Shown: positions 21,951 to 30,107, counted from the first letter of the stretch. The stretch is 32,697 nucleotides of DNA from Minisyncoccota bacterium (GCA_020629435.1 JAHDDI010000003.1:24075-56771); one strand, 5' to 3'. Notes: generated from the sequence alone by a model not told the origin. Translations and numbers: made by a program.

Positions 21951-23270
21951 TTACTGATTTTCTAATAAATTGGAAACGTCGTCGTCTATAAAATCTTGCC
22001 GCAAGAATGTCCCCATAAATGTCGAGACTAACAACCATGCCAACAACACGACACAGAATCCCCCGATTGCTTTAAATATTGCTGACTTGGCCTGGGCTAA
22101 TTCTGCAGAGTTACCTCGTGCTGTAACCAGTTTAAACCCTGCAATAAATATTGCCAACACAACAGCAATAGCCGCAGCCCATATAATGAACGTGACCACA
22201 TTATTGATTAATTGAACAAATTCCAACCATCCGCATGTTTTCCCTGTTCCGTCTGTTCCACATTCTGGAACCAGACCACCTTCTGATCCACCAAATTTAG
22301 TTTCATTAAAAATACGTTCTTGTTCAGCACGGATCCGCTCTAGTCGTTCTGCCTCTGCTGCATTGGCCAATTCTTCTGCTTCTAATTCTATTTGCGCTTC
22401 TGTTCTCCCCACAAGACCTTCATCATTCATACACCACTTCACGTCTGTACCCGACTGGTGTCCAGTTGAATCGACAATAGGGATCTCAATCATTCGACAC
22501 AATGCAGAAGATATTTGCTGTGACTCTTCAGGGTACTTTAAAATAAACCTCGCCTCACATTGCTGTTCATTTTGATACGTACAATCACGACCTGTACCAA
22601 CCCCGAATTGATCTTCGATATCAGGCTCTTGTCTTTGTTCATAAGTAAAACAAACTTGATCAAAACTATATCCCTCACCACTCTGTTGTCTTCTTTCACA
22701 AGAATCCGATTGCTCCATCCATTGCGTATAGGGTCCCTGTGCTAAATTACACTGAGTAAGTGCTTCATTTAGACCAAGTTGATTTACATCAAAACAATTT
22801 TGTGGCGGCCTTGATACACTAATAAATGTATGTAATTTTTCTGTCACAGAATCATCTGAACACGCCGATCCTGAAACCCATTTTCCATTAAATAATCCAG
22901 TTGGATCAAAAAAACATGTATTAGTACATGACCCGCCCGAAGAAGGAAAAAACTGTGCTTGCTCTAGACAAATATTTTCTGACTCATCTAGATCCGCTGC
23001 CTCATGAACCACAATTTGACTTGGATCTATACCCGCACAGAGATAATTTGTGATTGAATCATAAATTGGCGTATCAACCTGGATGTATACATTTCGAGGT
23101 GAAACAGTTGCCCACTCAAAACCTTCTTCAAATACTGCTTCGAGTTGCGCATCATCAAGAGCGCACCCCACTGGTGCCCCATTTACTATACTTGGAATTG
23201 TAAAGATACTAATCAGGCTTGCGGTAAATACAAATAGTATTTTGTTTAAACTAATTCTGTAATAATTCAT
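21951..23270 (-). CDS. Large cysteine-rich secreted protein with a C-terminal pilin domain
   Basis: 439 residues from ATG 23270; longer readings lie inside the upstream gene. Signal peptide to about residue 31 (SIVNGA). Residues 32-350 are an ectodomain with 16 cysteines (for example GSCTNTCFF and PECGTDGTGKTCGW), probably paired in disulfides. A helical Glu/Ala-rich stretch (about 305-330) precedes two membrane helices with FIAGFKLVTARGNSAELAQAKSAIF-type spacing, the same module as the small pilins. It could be a tip or adhesin subunit built on a pilin base. The first 20 bases overlap the end of the solute-binding protein gene. Confidence 0.7.
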   Translation of the reverse strand: MNYYRISLNKILFVFTASLISIFTIPSIVNGAPVGCALDDAQLEAVFEEGFEWATVSPRNVYIQVDTPIYDSITNYLCAGIDPSQIVVHEAADLDESENICLEQAQFFPSSGGSCTNTCFFDPTGLFNGKWVSGSACSDDSVTEKLHTFISVSRPPQNCFDVNQLGLNEALTQCNLAQGPYTQWMEQSDSCERRQQSGEGYSFDQVCFTYEQRQEPDIEDQFGVGTGRDCTYQNEQQCEARFILKYPEESQQISSALCRMIEIPIVDSTGHQSGTDVKWCMNDEGLVGRTEAQIELEAEELANAAEAERLERIRAEQERIFNETKFGGSEGGLVPECGTDGTGKTCGWLEFVQLINNVVTFIIWAAAIAVVLAIFIAGFKLVTARGNSAELAQAKSAIFKAIGGFCVVLLAWLLVSTFMGTFLRQDFIDDDVSNLLENQ

Positions 23271-24552
23271 CAAGTTCAGCGTTAGAGACAGAAATCGCTT
23301 GGTCAATTGACCTCTGTCCACTAGTAATATATTCAATCATACGTGAAAAAATTCCATTCGTCGATTGTTCATTGGGGTCAATGAATGTTCGAGCATAAAT
23401 TGCCTCGGTCTTTAACACGTCTTGATACACCTCTTCTGAAACTGTGTTGACCAAGTCTCGTCGTACTGGTGCCAAATTTGATAGATCTAAAAATAAATTT
23501 GCCCCCAATTGGCTGGTCATGTTGGTCGCAGCAGTAAATGCACCACCAATGTTATCTGATGCACGTGGAATCATAAACCCATGCAGTCGTGCATGAACTG
23601 ACTTACGTCGAGACACGTCTTCATCAACAGCCGGAATTTCTGCAATAGCAAAGTTTAAATTTGGATTTTTCAGACGTAGTCCAGCAATATCTGAAGCGGG
23701 TGCAAAATAGACGGCTAATTTACCCGCCAGGAACTGCTCTTCTGCTGATAGCAGTGATCTGTTCCAAGAATATACCCCCTTGGATGCATCCGAAAATTCT
23801 GTATAAAACCGCAACACAGGCAGTGCGGATTCCACGGTGTCGTTTCCTTTTAATATGGCGTACATGTTTCCGTCTTGTGCTTGATACGTTATTGGGTTTC
23901 CAATTTGGAACAACAACGTTGCTAATATTTCTCGATAGTAATTAACATTCCGAGTCTCCCCAAATGCAATTGTTGACTGCAAAACATTTAGTGATTCATC
24001 AACAATGCTCAGCTCTGGTGCTAGTTCAAAAAAATCAGGCCATGACTTGGGTGGTTGTGCTAAACCAGCCGATGCAAACAAATCTCGATTCCAGTACATA
24101 ACCAGTGGATCAGATGCCAATGGTAATGCAACAATTCCACCATCACGAAAATACACTTCTGCTAATTCAACAAAATTTTCTTGAAATATACGCTTAGAGT
24201 AGCTTTCTGATGTTAGCGTGTATGTTTTATTTAAATATCGACTCATTTGTGTTTCATCAATAAACAACAAATCTGGTGACCGTCCAGATGCAAGTGCCTC
24301 TAGGACTTCTTCATCAAACTGACTTTCAGGGAAATAAGTATATTTTACCTTGTCGAATCCTTCAAAATTATTTTGCATCAACGATAAGTACTGTTTAAAT
24401 TGTTTTGAATCATATGATCCCCATATTTCCACAGACCCAATTTGTGGACCGGAATCTTTGGCAGAAAAGGTAGCAAAGGATATCACACCCCCTATAATCA
24501 ATAGAGCAAATATTCCCATCAATGCCAACCTGAAAAGTGATTTGTCTTGCAT
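23251..24552 (-). CDS. Membrane-anchored extracellular solute-binding protein (ABC family 1 type)
   Basis: 433 residues from ATG 24552. An N-terminal anchor helix (about 7-31, ALMGIFALLIIGGVISF) without a lipobox cysteine is followed by a periplasmic-binding-protein fold: VEIWGSYD, SGRSPDLLFID, GGIVALPLASDPLVMYWNRDLF, FLAGKLAVYFAPASD and the late QSTNGIFSRMIEYITSGQ, the layout of sugar-binding family 1. The ligand cannot be read from sequence. No permease or ATPase genes are nearby. It lies one base after the methyltransferase and overlaps the cysteine-rich pilin gene, so it belongs to the pilin operon and may act as a surface receptor rather than an importer part. Confidence 0.85.
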   Translation of the reverse strand: MQDKSLFRLALMGIFALLIIGGVISFATFSAKDSGPQIGSVEIWGSYDSKQFKQYLSLMQNNFEGFDKVKYTYFPESQFDEEVLEALASGRSPDLLFIDETQMSRYLNKTYTLTSESYSKRIFQENFVELAEVYFRDGGIVALPLASDPLVMYWNRDLFASAGLAQPPKSWPDFFELAPELSIVDESLNVLQSTIAFGETRNVNYYREILATLLFQIGNPITYQAQDGNMYAILKGNDTVESALPVLRFYTEFSDASKGVYSWNRSLLSAEEQFLAGKLAVYFAPASDIAGLRLKNPNLNFAIAEIPAVDEDVSRRKSVHARLHGFMIPRASDNIGGAFTAATNMTSQLGANLFLDLSNLAPVRRDLVNTVSEEVYQDVLKTEAIYARTFIDPNEQSTNGIFSRMIEYITSGQRSIDQAISVSNAELDELLQN

Positions 24553-24553
24553 A

Positions 24554-25111
24554 TTAATTACTATTATTTGATATATTATTTGCCTGTCGAGCAATTACTC
24601 CGTAGTGATGGTCTCCAGCGCTAAATTCTTTTTCCAAAACAAACCCACTACTTTGCAAAAGCTCTGTTGCAGCTGATTGGTCACAAATTAACGCACTGTC
24701 TGGACCCAAACCATTGTGGCTATCAGTCCAGTCGATGACAATTAGTCGTCCATTTGGTCGCATTATTCGGGACGCTTCGGTGATTGCAGATGCTTTGTCT
24801 TCTAACTGGAACAGTGTGTTACATAATAAAACTGAATCAGCTACATTATCCTGTAATTTAGTTCCACGAACAATTTCGATATCTGCATGGATAATCTCAA
24901 TATTTGAAATCCCCTGCTCTTGTGATTCGGTCGCAATTCGTTCTAACAGTTCGTGCTGTACATCAACCGCATATACTCGCCCCTCTGGACCAATTAGTTG
25001 TGCAGCAGCCCGGGCATAATGCCCACTTCCAGAACCCAAGTCAACAACAACTGACCCGGCTCCCATTCCAATATTGTTTAAGATTTTTTGTGGTTCAGAA
25101 AAATTATTCAT
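24554..25111 (-). CDS. Class I SAM-dependent methyltransferase
   Basis: 185 residues. Motif I VVDLGSGSGHYARAA (22-36) binds S-adenosylmethionine; VYAVDVQHELLERI is the motif II acidic loop, and the LQDNVADSVLLCNTLFQLED segment plus MRPNGRLIVIDW are motifs post-II and III. It is a Methyltransf_11/UbiE-like protein; the substrate cannot be assigned. It leads the operon of the solute-binding protein and pilins and starts at a leaderless-type promoter. Confidence 0.85.
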   Translation of the reverse strand: MNNFSEPQKILNNIGMGAGSVVVDLGSGSGHYARAAAQLIGPEGRVYAVDVQHELLERIATESQEQGISNIEIIHADIEIVRGTKLQDNVADSVLLCNTLFQLEDKASAITEASRIMRPNGRLIVIDWTDSHNGLGPDSALICDQSAATELLQSSGFVLEKEFSAGDHHYGVIARQANNISNNSN

Positions 25112-25118
25112 ACCATCT

Positions 25119-25124
25119 ATTATA
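25119..25124 (-). promoter_or_regulatory. -10 box of the methyltransferase-SBP-pilin operon
   Basis: TATAAT on the minus strand, ending 7 bases before ATG 25111. Predicts one promoter for the operon that ends at 20046-20087. Confidence 0.55.
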
Positions 25125-25175
25125 TGTCTAAATTATGTATCAACAAACAACACATGTTAACAGATAGGCCAGGGT

Positions 25176-25766
25176 TTATTTTTGTTTACTAACTGCACTG
25201 GTGTATCCCTCGGCTATGATGCGTTGGATATACGTATCTGATCTGTCCGCAATATCCGCCAATTGCCCTGTATATTTTCGGGACATTTTTCTTTTGACCA
25301 AATAATTCTGTACTGCATTATTTCCTTTTGGTTTTCGAGGATTACCAAACCAGTCCGTAGGGCAAACACCTATGCGTATACGTATAAAATTTCGGCCATT
25401 TAGTACCTCTTCAATGCTTTTTATGCCATTATGCCCCCCACTTCCTCGATTTCGAGCAATTTTAACGACACCAAAGGGTAAATCAATGTCATCATACACA
25501 ACAATAACCTTGTCTATGTCGATATCATTAATATCTTTGAGTGATTTTCCTGACTCGTTCATAAATGTTTGTGGCTTAATCAGTGTTACACCGCATTCAC
25601 CAATAACACCTTGTGAAATATCTGCCTTACGCATACGGTCAAAACTAAAATCATCAAAATCAATATTATGTTTTTTTTGCAACAAGTCTAAAATCATCCA
25701 TCCAATGTTATGTGGTGTATCCTGATACTGCTCTCCTGGATTACCTAATCCAACTATATAAAACAT
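25176..25766 (-). CDS. pth: Peptidyl-tRNA hydrolase
   Basis: 196 residues, normal for the family. GLGNPGEQYQDTPHNIGW (6-23) with N9 and the catalytic H19, KPQTFMNESG (64-73, N70), VYDDIDLPFG (90-99, D93) and GSGGHNGIKSI (108-118, N113) are all present. It releases peptides from prematurely dissociated peptidyl-tRNAs. Divergent from lepB, with the two promoters in the shared 136-base gap. Confidence 0.96.
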   Translation of the reverse strand: MFYIVGLGNPGEQYQDTPHNIGWMILDLLQKKHNIDFDDFSFDRMRKADISQGVIGECGVTLIKPQTFMNESGKSLKDINDIDIDKVIVVYDDIDLPFGVVKIARNRGSGGHNGIKSIEEVLNGRNFIRIRIGVCPTDWFGNPRKPKGNNAVQNYLVKRKMSRKYTGQLADIADRSDTYIQRIIAEGYTSAVSKQK

Positions 25767-25772
25767 CTTGCT

Positions 25773-25778
25773 ATTGTA
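25773..25778 (-). promoter_or_regulatory. -10 box of pth
   Basis: TACAAT on the minus strand, ending 6 bases before the ATG; a leaderless mRNA is predicted. Confidence 0.55.
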
Positions 25779-25886
25779 TCATCTTACTGTGAGCCCCAAA
25801 ATCATCAATTTCTGAATCATTTATATATTTTTGTGAATTCTCCTTAATGCCGAATCCTTGCTCTTGCTCGTATAATTGCCTTTTTC

Positions 25887-25895
25887 TGGTATAAT
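25887..25895 (+). promoter_or_regulatory. Extended -10 promoter of lepB
   Basis: TGGTATAAT, with the hexamer ending 7 bases before ATG 25903. Because the upstream in-frame ATGs (25876 overlaps none, 25897 lies 1 base after the box) would precede the transcript start, the box decides the start at 25903. Confidence 0.65.
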
Positions 25896-25902
25896 CATGC
25901 CG

Positions 25903-26457
25903 ATGAAATCTGAATCAAATAAATCGTGGATCAGAGAATTAACAGAATTCTTTATCTTGTTGTTCGTAATTATTATCCCCTTTAGAATATATGTCGCTGA
26001 ACCGTATATAGTTTCTGGTATTTCCATGTCAGAAACCTATGAAACTGGACATTATTTGATAATAAACAAATTCTGGCACAAACTGTCAGATATTGATCGT
26101 GGCGATGTTTTAGTGTTTCGATCTCCAAATGATGATAATAAATTTTATATTAAAAGAGTAATCGGATTACCCGGAGAAACTGTTTCGATATCAAACACTG
26201 TCGTAACTATTAGTCCCGAAGATGGCTCAGACCCCTTCGTTCTCGAAGAACCCTACATTAAAAACCCTACATATGCAGAGGTGAGCCTGACATTATCAGA
26301 ACAAGAGTATTTTATGATGGGTGACAACAGGGAAAATAGTTACGATTCGCGCGCGTGGGGTCCACTGAACGAAACTGCTATTAGAGGTGAACCCGTCATG
26401 CGACTATTCCCTTTTACAGACATTAATCTTTTACCAGGTAGATACCAACAATACTAA
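25903..26457 (+). CDS. lepB: Signal peptidase I
   Basis: 184 residues. One membrane helix (about 13-29, LTEFFILLFVIIIPF) places the catalytic domain outside. The nucleophile is S41 in SGISMSET; most family members read SGxSMxPT, so the proline is glutamate here. The general base is K84 in FYIKRVIGLPGE, and GDNRENSYDSRAWGP (140-154) is the final conserved box. It removes signal peptides, presumably including those of the pilins and the cysteine-rich protein. It is followed 12 bases later by the HisRS-like gene in the same unit. Confidence 0.94.
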   Translation: MKSESNKSWIRELTEFFILLFVIIIPFRIYVAEPYIVSGISMSETYETGHYLIINKFWHKLSDIDRGDVLVFRSPNDDNKFYIKRVIGLPGETVSISNTVVTISPEDGSDPFVLEEPYIKNPTYAEVSLTLSEQEYFMMGDNRENSYDSRAWGPLNETAIRGEPVMRLFPFTDINLLPGRYQQY

Positions 26458-26469
26458 TACACATTTTTT

Positions 26470-27603
26470 ATGGCTACAAAAAAACAACAAACTCCAAAAC
26501 CAAAAAATAACGCTGAGCATACTGCGTTTCACTATGGTTTTGATTTAGTAGAAATTAAAGAAACAGCTGGTGCAAACACTAAAGGGCAACGTGCCGAAGA
26601 AGAAAAAGTAAAGGTGCTAAAATACTACAGCAGTGACAACGACCTGAAACGTGAAATACCCAAATCAATGATGTTTTACAATAAACCATTGATAAAAGAA
26701 AAAGATGGAAAAAAATCAGCCAATACTATTGGGCTTGATTTAATTGGGGTGGACAATGCTTTGGCCGAAGCATTAGTTATTCAGACTGCACTTTCTATTT
26801 TAAAAGACGAAGGATACAAAGATTTATCTATTGAAATTAATTCAATCGGAGACAAAGATTCTGTTAAGCGATTTGAAAAAGAACTAGTTGCGTATTACAA
26901 AACACGGACGGATGACTTGAAATCTATTGAAAAGAAAAAAATTAATGCTGATCATGTTATGGAGTTGTTTACTTCTGACAAAGATTATATGCAAGAAATA
27001 AATGCAGACGCACCAAAACCTATCTACTTCCTGTCTGATAGCAGCTCTGCTCACTTTAAAGAAGTATTAGAATTTTTAGAAGAAATCAATACTCCATACA
27101 ATATTTCAGATTCATTGATTGGTGATAAAAATTATTTCTCAAAAGTTATCTTTGTGATTAAGGGAAGAATCGGTAAAGAAAAAGAATCAAAAGTACTAGC
27201 CCGCGGTGGACGGTACGACGAATTAGCCGGAGAAGTAACACGTAAAAGAAAGATTGCTGCAGTTGGATTATCAATGGACTTTAAAGCAAAAACTAAAAAA
27301 CCAACCACTAAAGCAACAGATGTTAGCATTCATTTAATTAAGATTGGGTTTAATGCAAAACTAAAATCACTAGAAATTATGGAGGCAATGAAATCTGTTG
27401 GTGCTCCACTCAACCATAGCCTGGACGAGAAAAAGATATCTCACCAAATTGAACATGCCGTAGAAAACGACGCATCATACGCACTAATTGTGGGCCAAAG
27501 AGAAGCAAACAACGGAAAAGTTCTGGTTCGAAACATGGAAACCAGCGCACAAGATGAGATAAAAATAGAGGACCTGGCAAAATACATGAAAAAATTAATG
27601 TAA
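26470..27603 (+). CDS. Histidyl-tRNA synthetase-like protein with degenerate active site
   Basis: 377 residues related to class II HisRS. Clear matches are DLIGVDNALAEALVI and SIEINSIGDKDSVKRF (HisRS: E-IG-x-DAE, LxxNSLG), ARGGRYDELAGEV (244-256, the histidine-binding AGGRYD motif) and a C-terminal anticodon-binding domain (about 285-377, NHSLDEKKISHQIEHA). The catalytic parts are eroded: motif 2, normally FRyErPQxGRxREF, reads NKPLIKEKDGKKSANT; the RGLDYY motif reads IGDKNYFSK; motif 3 GxGxER is GLSMDFK. It is therefore probably not an active synthetase but a paralogue with another role; a diverged CPR HisRS remains possible if no other hisS exists. Cotranscribed with lepB. Confidence 0.7.
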   Translation: MATKKQQTPKPKNNAEHTAFHYGFDLVEIKETAGANTKGQRAEEEKVKVLKYYSSDNDLKREIPKSMMFYNKPLIKEKDGKKSANTIGLDLIGVDNALAEALVIQTALSILKDEGYKDLSIEINSIGDKDSVKRFEKELVAYYKTRTDDLKSIEKKKINADHVMELFTSDKDYMQEINADAPKPIYFLSDSSSAHFKEVLEFLEEINTPYNISDSLIGDKNYFSKVIFVIKGRIGKEKESKVLARGGRYDELAGEVTRKRKIAAVGLSMDFKAKTKKPTTKATDVSIHLIKIGFNAKLKSLEIMEAMKSVGAPLNHSLDEKKISHQIEHAVENDASYALIVGQREANNGKVLVRNMETSAQDEIKIEDLAKYMKKLM

Positions 27604-27623
27604 GAATATTATTTACAACAACA

Positions 27624-27644
27624 AAAACCGCGCAATGCGGTTTT
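27624..27644 (+). terminator. Terminator of lepB-HisRS-like unit
   Basis: AAAACCGC (27624-27631), loop GCAAT, GCGGTTTT (27637-27644) followed by GTTTTG, 20 bases past the stop codon. Confidence 0.75.
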
Positions 27645-27750
27645 GTTTTGGCTATGTTTTTGGGCATCTCAATCCTACACAAGCAACTTATTATATTATT
27701 TGCTTCGGTTTTTTTATTATTAACTTTTTGGAATATATATCCATGTATCC

Positions 27751-28050
27751 TCACTCTGTTCTATACAAAATAGCTTTTTTCAGTATCTTTTTTTGTCCGT
27801 TATTCAAACACTACTAGCTTCGACCAAACTACCTGTTGGTCTGCAGATAGTGTTTGGAATAAAGGACGGAGGTGTTATTCAGTTCCGATTATGTAATTTA
27901 GCTTGAGGTTCAAGTACAATTTTAATACTGTATTAATTCCACCGTTACAACTTTTCTTGAACCCCTGCAGACGAGACGATTAGATGGTTTTTTCCTTCAG
28001 GCAGTCTCGTCGAAGCCAGTTCAAAAAAAGTTAGTAATAAAAAAAATTCC
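27751..28050 (+). ncRNA. Candidate structured RNA, copy A (unrecognised family)
   Basis: A non-coding stretch of the 576-base gap 27604-28179. It is homologous to 30108-30473 on the other strand. Visible parts: a shared 5' motif TCACTCTGTTCTA (27751-27763); helix P1 27800-27813/27848-27862; hairpin P2 27822-27827/27836-27841; a 30-base block 27836-27865 identical in 29 positions to copy B; block 27935-27953 (AATTCCACCGTTACAACTT, 17 of 19); helix P3 27949-27962/28019-28032; CCTGCA; helix P4 27970-27977/28004-28011 with a 26-base loop; GAAGC; and GTTAGTAA after P3. P3 and P4 differ from copy B by compensatory pairs, so structure is conserved. The end is set where similarity fades. I find no match to tmRNA, RNase P, SRP, 6S or intron motifs. 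Confidence 0.7.
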
Positions 28051-28179
28051 AAAGCAGATACTAAAAATTTTAAACAATCAAAGTGATGATGCACAAGCGC
28101 AAATGTACATATCCAAAGACTATGTCTTTACAAAACCACGCAAGCTGCAAACAAGAACCTACTTAGTCGAAAATAGACT

Positions 28180-29328
28180 TTATGCAGAAAATTTTCGAAC
28201 AGCCGAGAACAGCTTTCGGGTTAGATTTCGTAGTAGACCCCTATTTTTTGATCGCTCTTGATCCATTGCTTGAATAGCGACCCCGTAAACACTTGCCCAC
28301 CCCAGTTCACGCTCATCTGCATCTTGCCTTTTGAATGCACGAATGAGTGCCTTTCTGGTAGGTATTTTTAACACATCACGCGCCAACATATCAATATCTT
28401 GTAACATTGACCCTGCACCGCACAAAACAGCTCCTCCTGGCAAATTACCACTCTTTTCGATTGATTTTAAGTCAGCGTTTACCTTCTTAAAAATATCGAT
28501 TGTTGCTTTTTTAATTGTTGCGTGAACTTTCTCCGAACTAATTGATGCGGCAATTGGCCCTCCTAATTTAATTATTTCTGCGTCAGACACAGATATTTGA
28601 TATTCCAATGCTATGGCCTGAGTAATTGAATCACTTCCTTGTTCCAAATATCCTACATGAATTGGAGCATCGTGCTCATAAACAACATATGATGTTGCGT
28701 CGCTTCCAATATCAATCAACACACATCCTACCTTTCTATCTATGGTAGACAGCGACACTATACTAGCGCCAATAATAGCTGGTAAAAAATCTTCGGTGTC
28801 TACTTCAATCTGGTCCAGTACGTCTTCTGCTGCATCGATATTCTGACTAGCATAATTAAATAGCATTGCTTCAACATCTAATTTCTTACCCTTCATTCCT
28901 ATTGGTTCTGATACTGTTTCTTGTCCGTCCAGCTTGTAGTGCAAAATAATTGAATCTATATTTCTCTGGTTTGTTGACAGAGTTTTTTTAACTGAACGCC
29001 TGATGGATTGTTCGATATCAAATTCTGTCACAATAGAGTCACCGTGACTGACCGCAACTGGAGAAGACACAATTTTTGTTGCCATGGGTCCACCACCTGC
29101 GGTTACATATATTTCTTTTATCTGCTGACCAATTTGTTTTTCTGTTAATCGGATTGCTTTTTTGACTGCTACGTACACATCCGATTTATTGGTAATGTAT
29201 CCATTACGCACCCCTGCAGATTGTGCACTAGATCGTGCTAATAAAACAATTTTTTCATCACGCAATTGGCCCGCGACAACGCGGATTGTATTACTCCCTA
29301 TATCAATTGCTGCAATAATTTGTGACAT
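28180..29328 (-). CDS. ftsA: Cell division protein FtsA
   Basis: 382 residues of the actin-like ATPase fold: phosphate-1 AAIDIGSNTIRVVAG (6-20), the FtsA-specific 1C region with SAGVRNGYITNKSDVYVAVK, phosphate-2 CVLIDIGSDATSYVVYE, adenosine motif GGAVLCGAGSMLQDI, and a basic amphipathic C-terminal helix (RGLLRNLTRKLFSAVRKF) that would bind the membrane. FtsA links FtsZ filaments to the membrane; ftsZ is not adjacent in the window. It follows ybeY by 5 bases. Copy A of the structured RNA converges on its 3' end. Confidence 0.85.
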   Translation of the reverse strand: MSQIIAAIDIGSNTIRVVAGQLRDEKIVLLARSSAQSAGVRNGYITNKSDVYVAVKKAIRLTEKQIGQQIKEIYVTAGGGPMATKIVSSPVAVSHGDSIVTEFDIEQSIRRSVKKTLSTNQRNIDSIILHYKLDGQETVSEPIGMKGKKLDVEAMLFNYASQNIDAAEDVLDQIEVDTEDFLPAIIGASIVSLSTIDRKVGCVLIDIGSDATSYVVYEHDAPIHVGYLEQGSDSITQAIALEYQISVSDAEIIKLGGPIAASISSEKVHATIKKATIDIFKKVNADLKSIEKSGNLPGGAVLCGAGSMLQDIDMLARDVLKIPTRKALIRAFKRQDADERELGWASVYGVAIQAMDQERSKNRGLLRNLTRKLFSAVRKFSA

Positions 29329-29333
29329 AATAA

Positions 29334-29711
29334 TTAAATACCAAATTGTTTTCTAAATTTGGACTCCAGTCTATCCATTGTAGCACCGTGGTCGTGCCCC
29401 TTCAAATGCACTAATCCGTGGACAAACAAAAATCCTACAAAATTTTCAAAAGTACGGTCAAAATTTTTATATTGTTTTTTACACACCGGCAGACAAATAA
29501 ACATTTCTCCTGTTGTGCCTGACAGTGGAAACGACAATATATTAGTTGCATAATCCTTGCCTCTACTTTCTCTATTTATTTTTCGCATCAAATGTTCTCC
29601 ACAAAAAACCAAAGATAATTCATATTTGTTACCCAACACCGCAGCGGCCATCTCGTTGTAGTTATATTTTTTAGGGAACACTGAACGAGTTGTATTTGAG
29701 ATATCTATCAT
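29334..29711 (-). CDS. ybeY: Endoribonuclease YbeY (rRNA maturation factor)
   Basis: 125 residues, shorter than the usual 150 or so. The zinc motif HGLVHLKGHDH gives the three histidines of HGxLHLxGxDH, and the NREsRGKDYATNILSFPL block precedes it (usual NxxyRxxDxPTDVLSFP). It takes part in 16S rRNA 3'-end maturation and ribosome quality control. It leads the ybeY-ftsA unit. Confidence 0.9.
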   Translation of the reverse strand: MIDISNTTRSVFPKKYNYNEMAAAVLGNKYELSLVFCGEHLMRKINRESRGKDYATNILSFPLSGTTGEMFICLPVCKKQYKNFDRTFENFVGFLFVHGLVHLKGHDHGATMDRLESKFRKQFGI

Positions 29712-29717
29712 ATCTCT

Positions 29718-29723
29718 AGTATA
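29718..29723 (-). promoter_or_regulatory. -10 box of ybeY-ftsA
   Basis: TATACT on the minus strand, ending 6 bases before the ybeY ATG; leaderless geometry. Confidence 0.5.
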
Positions 29724-29738
29724 CGCTAGGAGTGAGAC

Positions 29739-29772
29739 ATAAACAAAAACCCCTTGAGGGGTTTTTGTTTAT
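29739..29772 (-). terminator. Symmetric terminator between rpsU and ybeY
   Basis: A perfect 15-base-pair stem (29739-29753 with 29758-29772), loop TTGA, with CCCC/GGGG next to the loop and A/T arms. It terminates rpsU and lies just upstream of the ybeY promoter. Confidence 0.8.
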
Positions 29773-29779
29773 AGTTGTA

Positions 29780-30004
29780 CTATTTAATTTTTCCCATTTT
29801 TCGAAGCATGTCTCGCTCTTCTGTTTTTTGAATCTTACGTAGAGCAATATTTTTTCGTTTTAATGCAGATGGTTTTCGTTGTTCAAATTTCTGAGATTTC
29901 AGTTTGTTAACTACTCCTGCTCCTCGAACTTTTTGAGTAAACCGTTTTAAAGTACCCAAGGTATTTTCTTTTTCTTTTTTTGTGATGTGTGCGTTTAGTG
30001 CCAT
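29780..30004 (-). CDS. rpsU: 30S ribosomal protein S21 (bS21)
   Basis: 74 residues, highly basic: TLGTLKRFTQKVRGAGVVNKL then FEQRKPSALKRKNIALRKIQK, the bS21 pattern (one-sided RF...K..G...L..R.(F/Y)E.PS..R.R). It sits near the anti-Shine-Dalgarno end of 16S rRNA. An -10-like TGTTATTCT (30015-30023, minus strand) ends 10 bases before the ATG. Structured RNA copy B lies directly upstream on the same strand, so B could also be read into rpsU. Confidence 0.85.
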   Translation of the reverse strand: MALNAHITKKEKENTLGTLKRFTQKVRGAGVVNKLKSQKFEQRKPSALKRKNIALRKIQKTEERDMLRKMGKIK

Positions 30005-30014
30005 AGTGGCCAGT

Positions 30015-30023
30015 AGAATAACA
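30015..30023 (-). promoter_or_regulatory. Extended -10-like box of rpsU
   Basis: TGTTATTCT on the minus strand; predicted leader of 3-4 bases. Confidence 0.35.
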
Positions 30024-30107
30024 TATTTTTATTACTACGCAATAGCTCAACAATACGTTTTGTGCTGCCTAATACTGTTTATCGTAAACTATCCTACTTC
30101 TTGTCGC

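Noticed and set aside
27800-27862. Reading the P1 inverted repeats as ends of a small transposable element (MITE)
   Set aside because: Homology between the two copies extends about 190 bases beyond the repeat and shows compensatory changes in P3 and P4; a MITE would not. No target-site duplication is visible.
27751-28050. tmRNA, RNase P RNA, SRP RNA, 6S RNA or group II intron
   Set aside because: I looked for their best-known motifs (tRNA-like T arm, RNase P GAGGAAAGTCC and ACAGAA, SRP GGAAGCAG, intron domain V) and found none in either copy.
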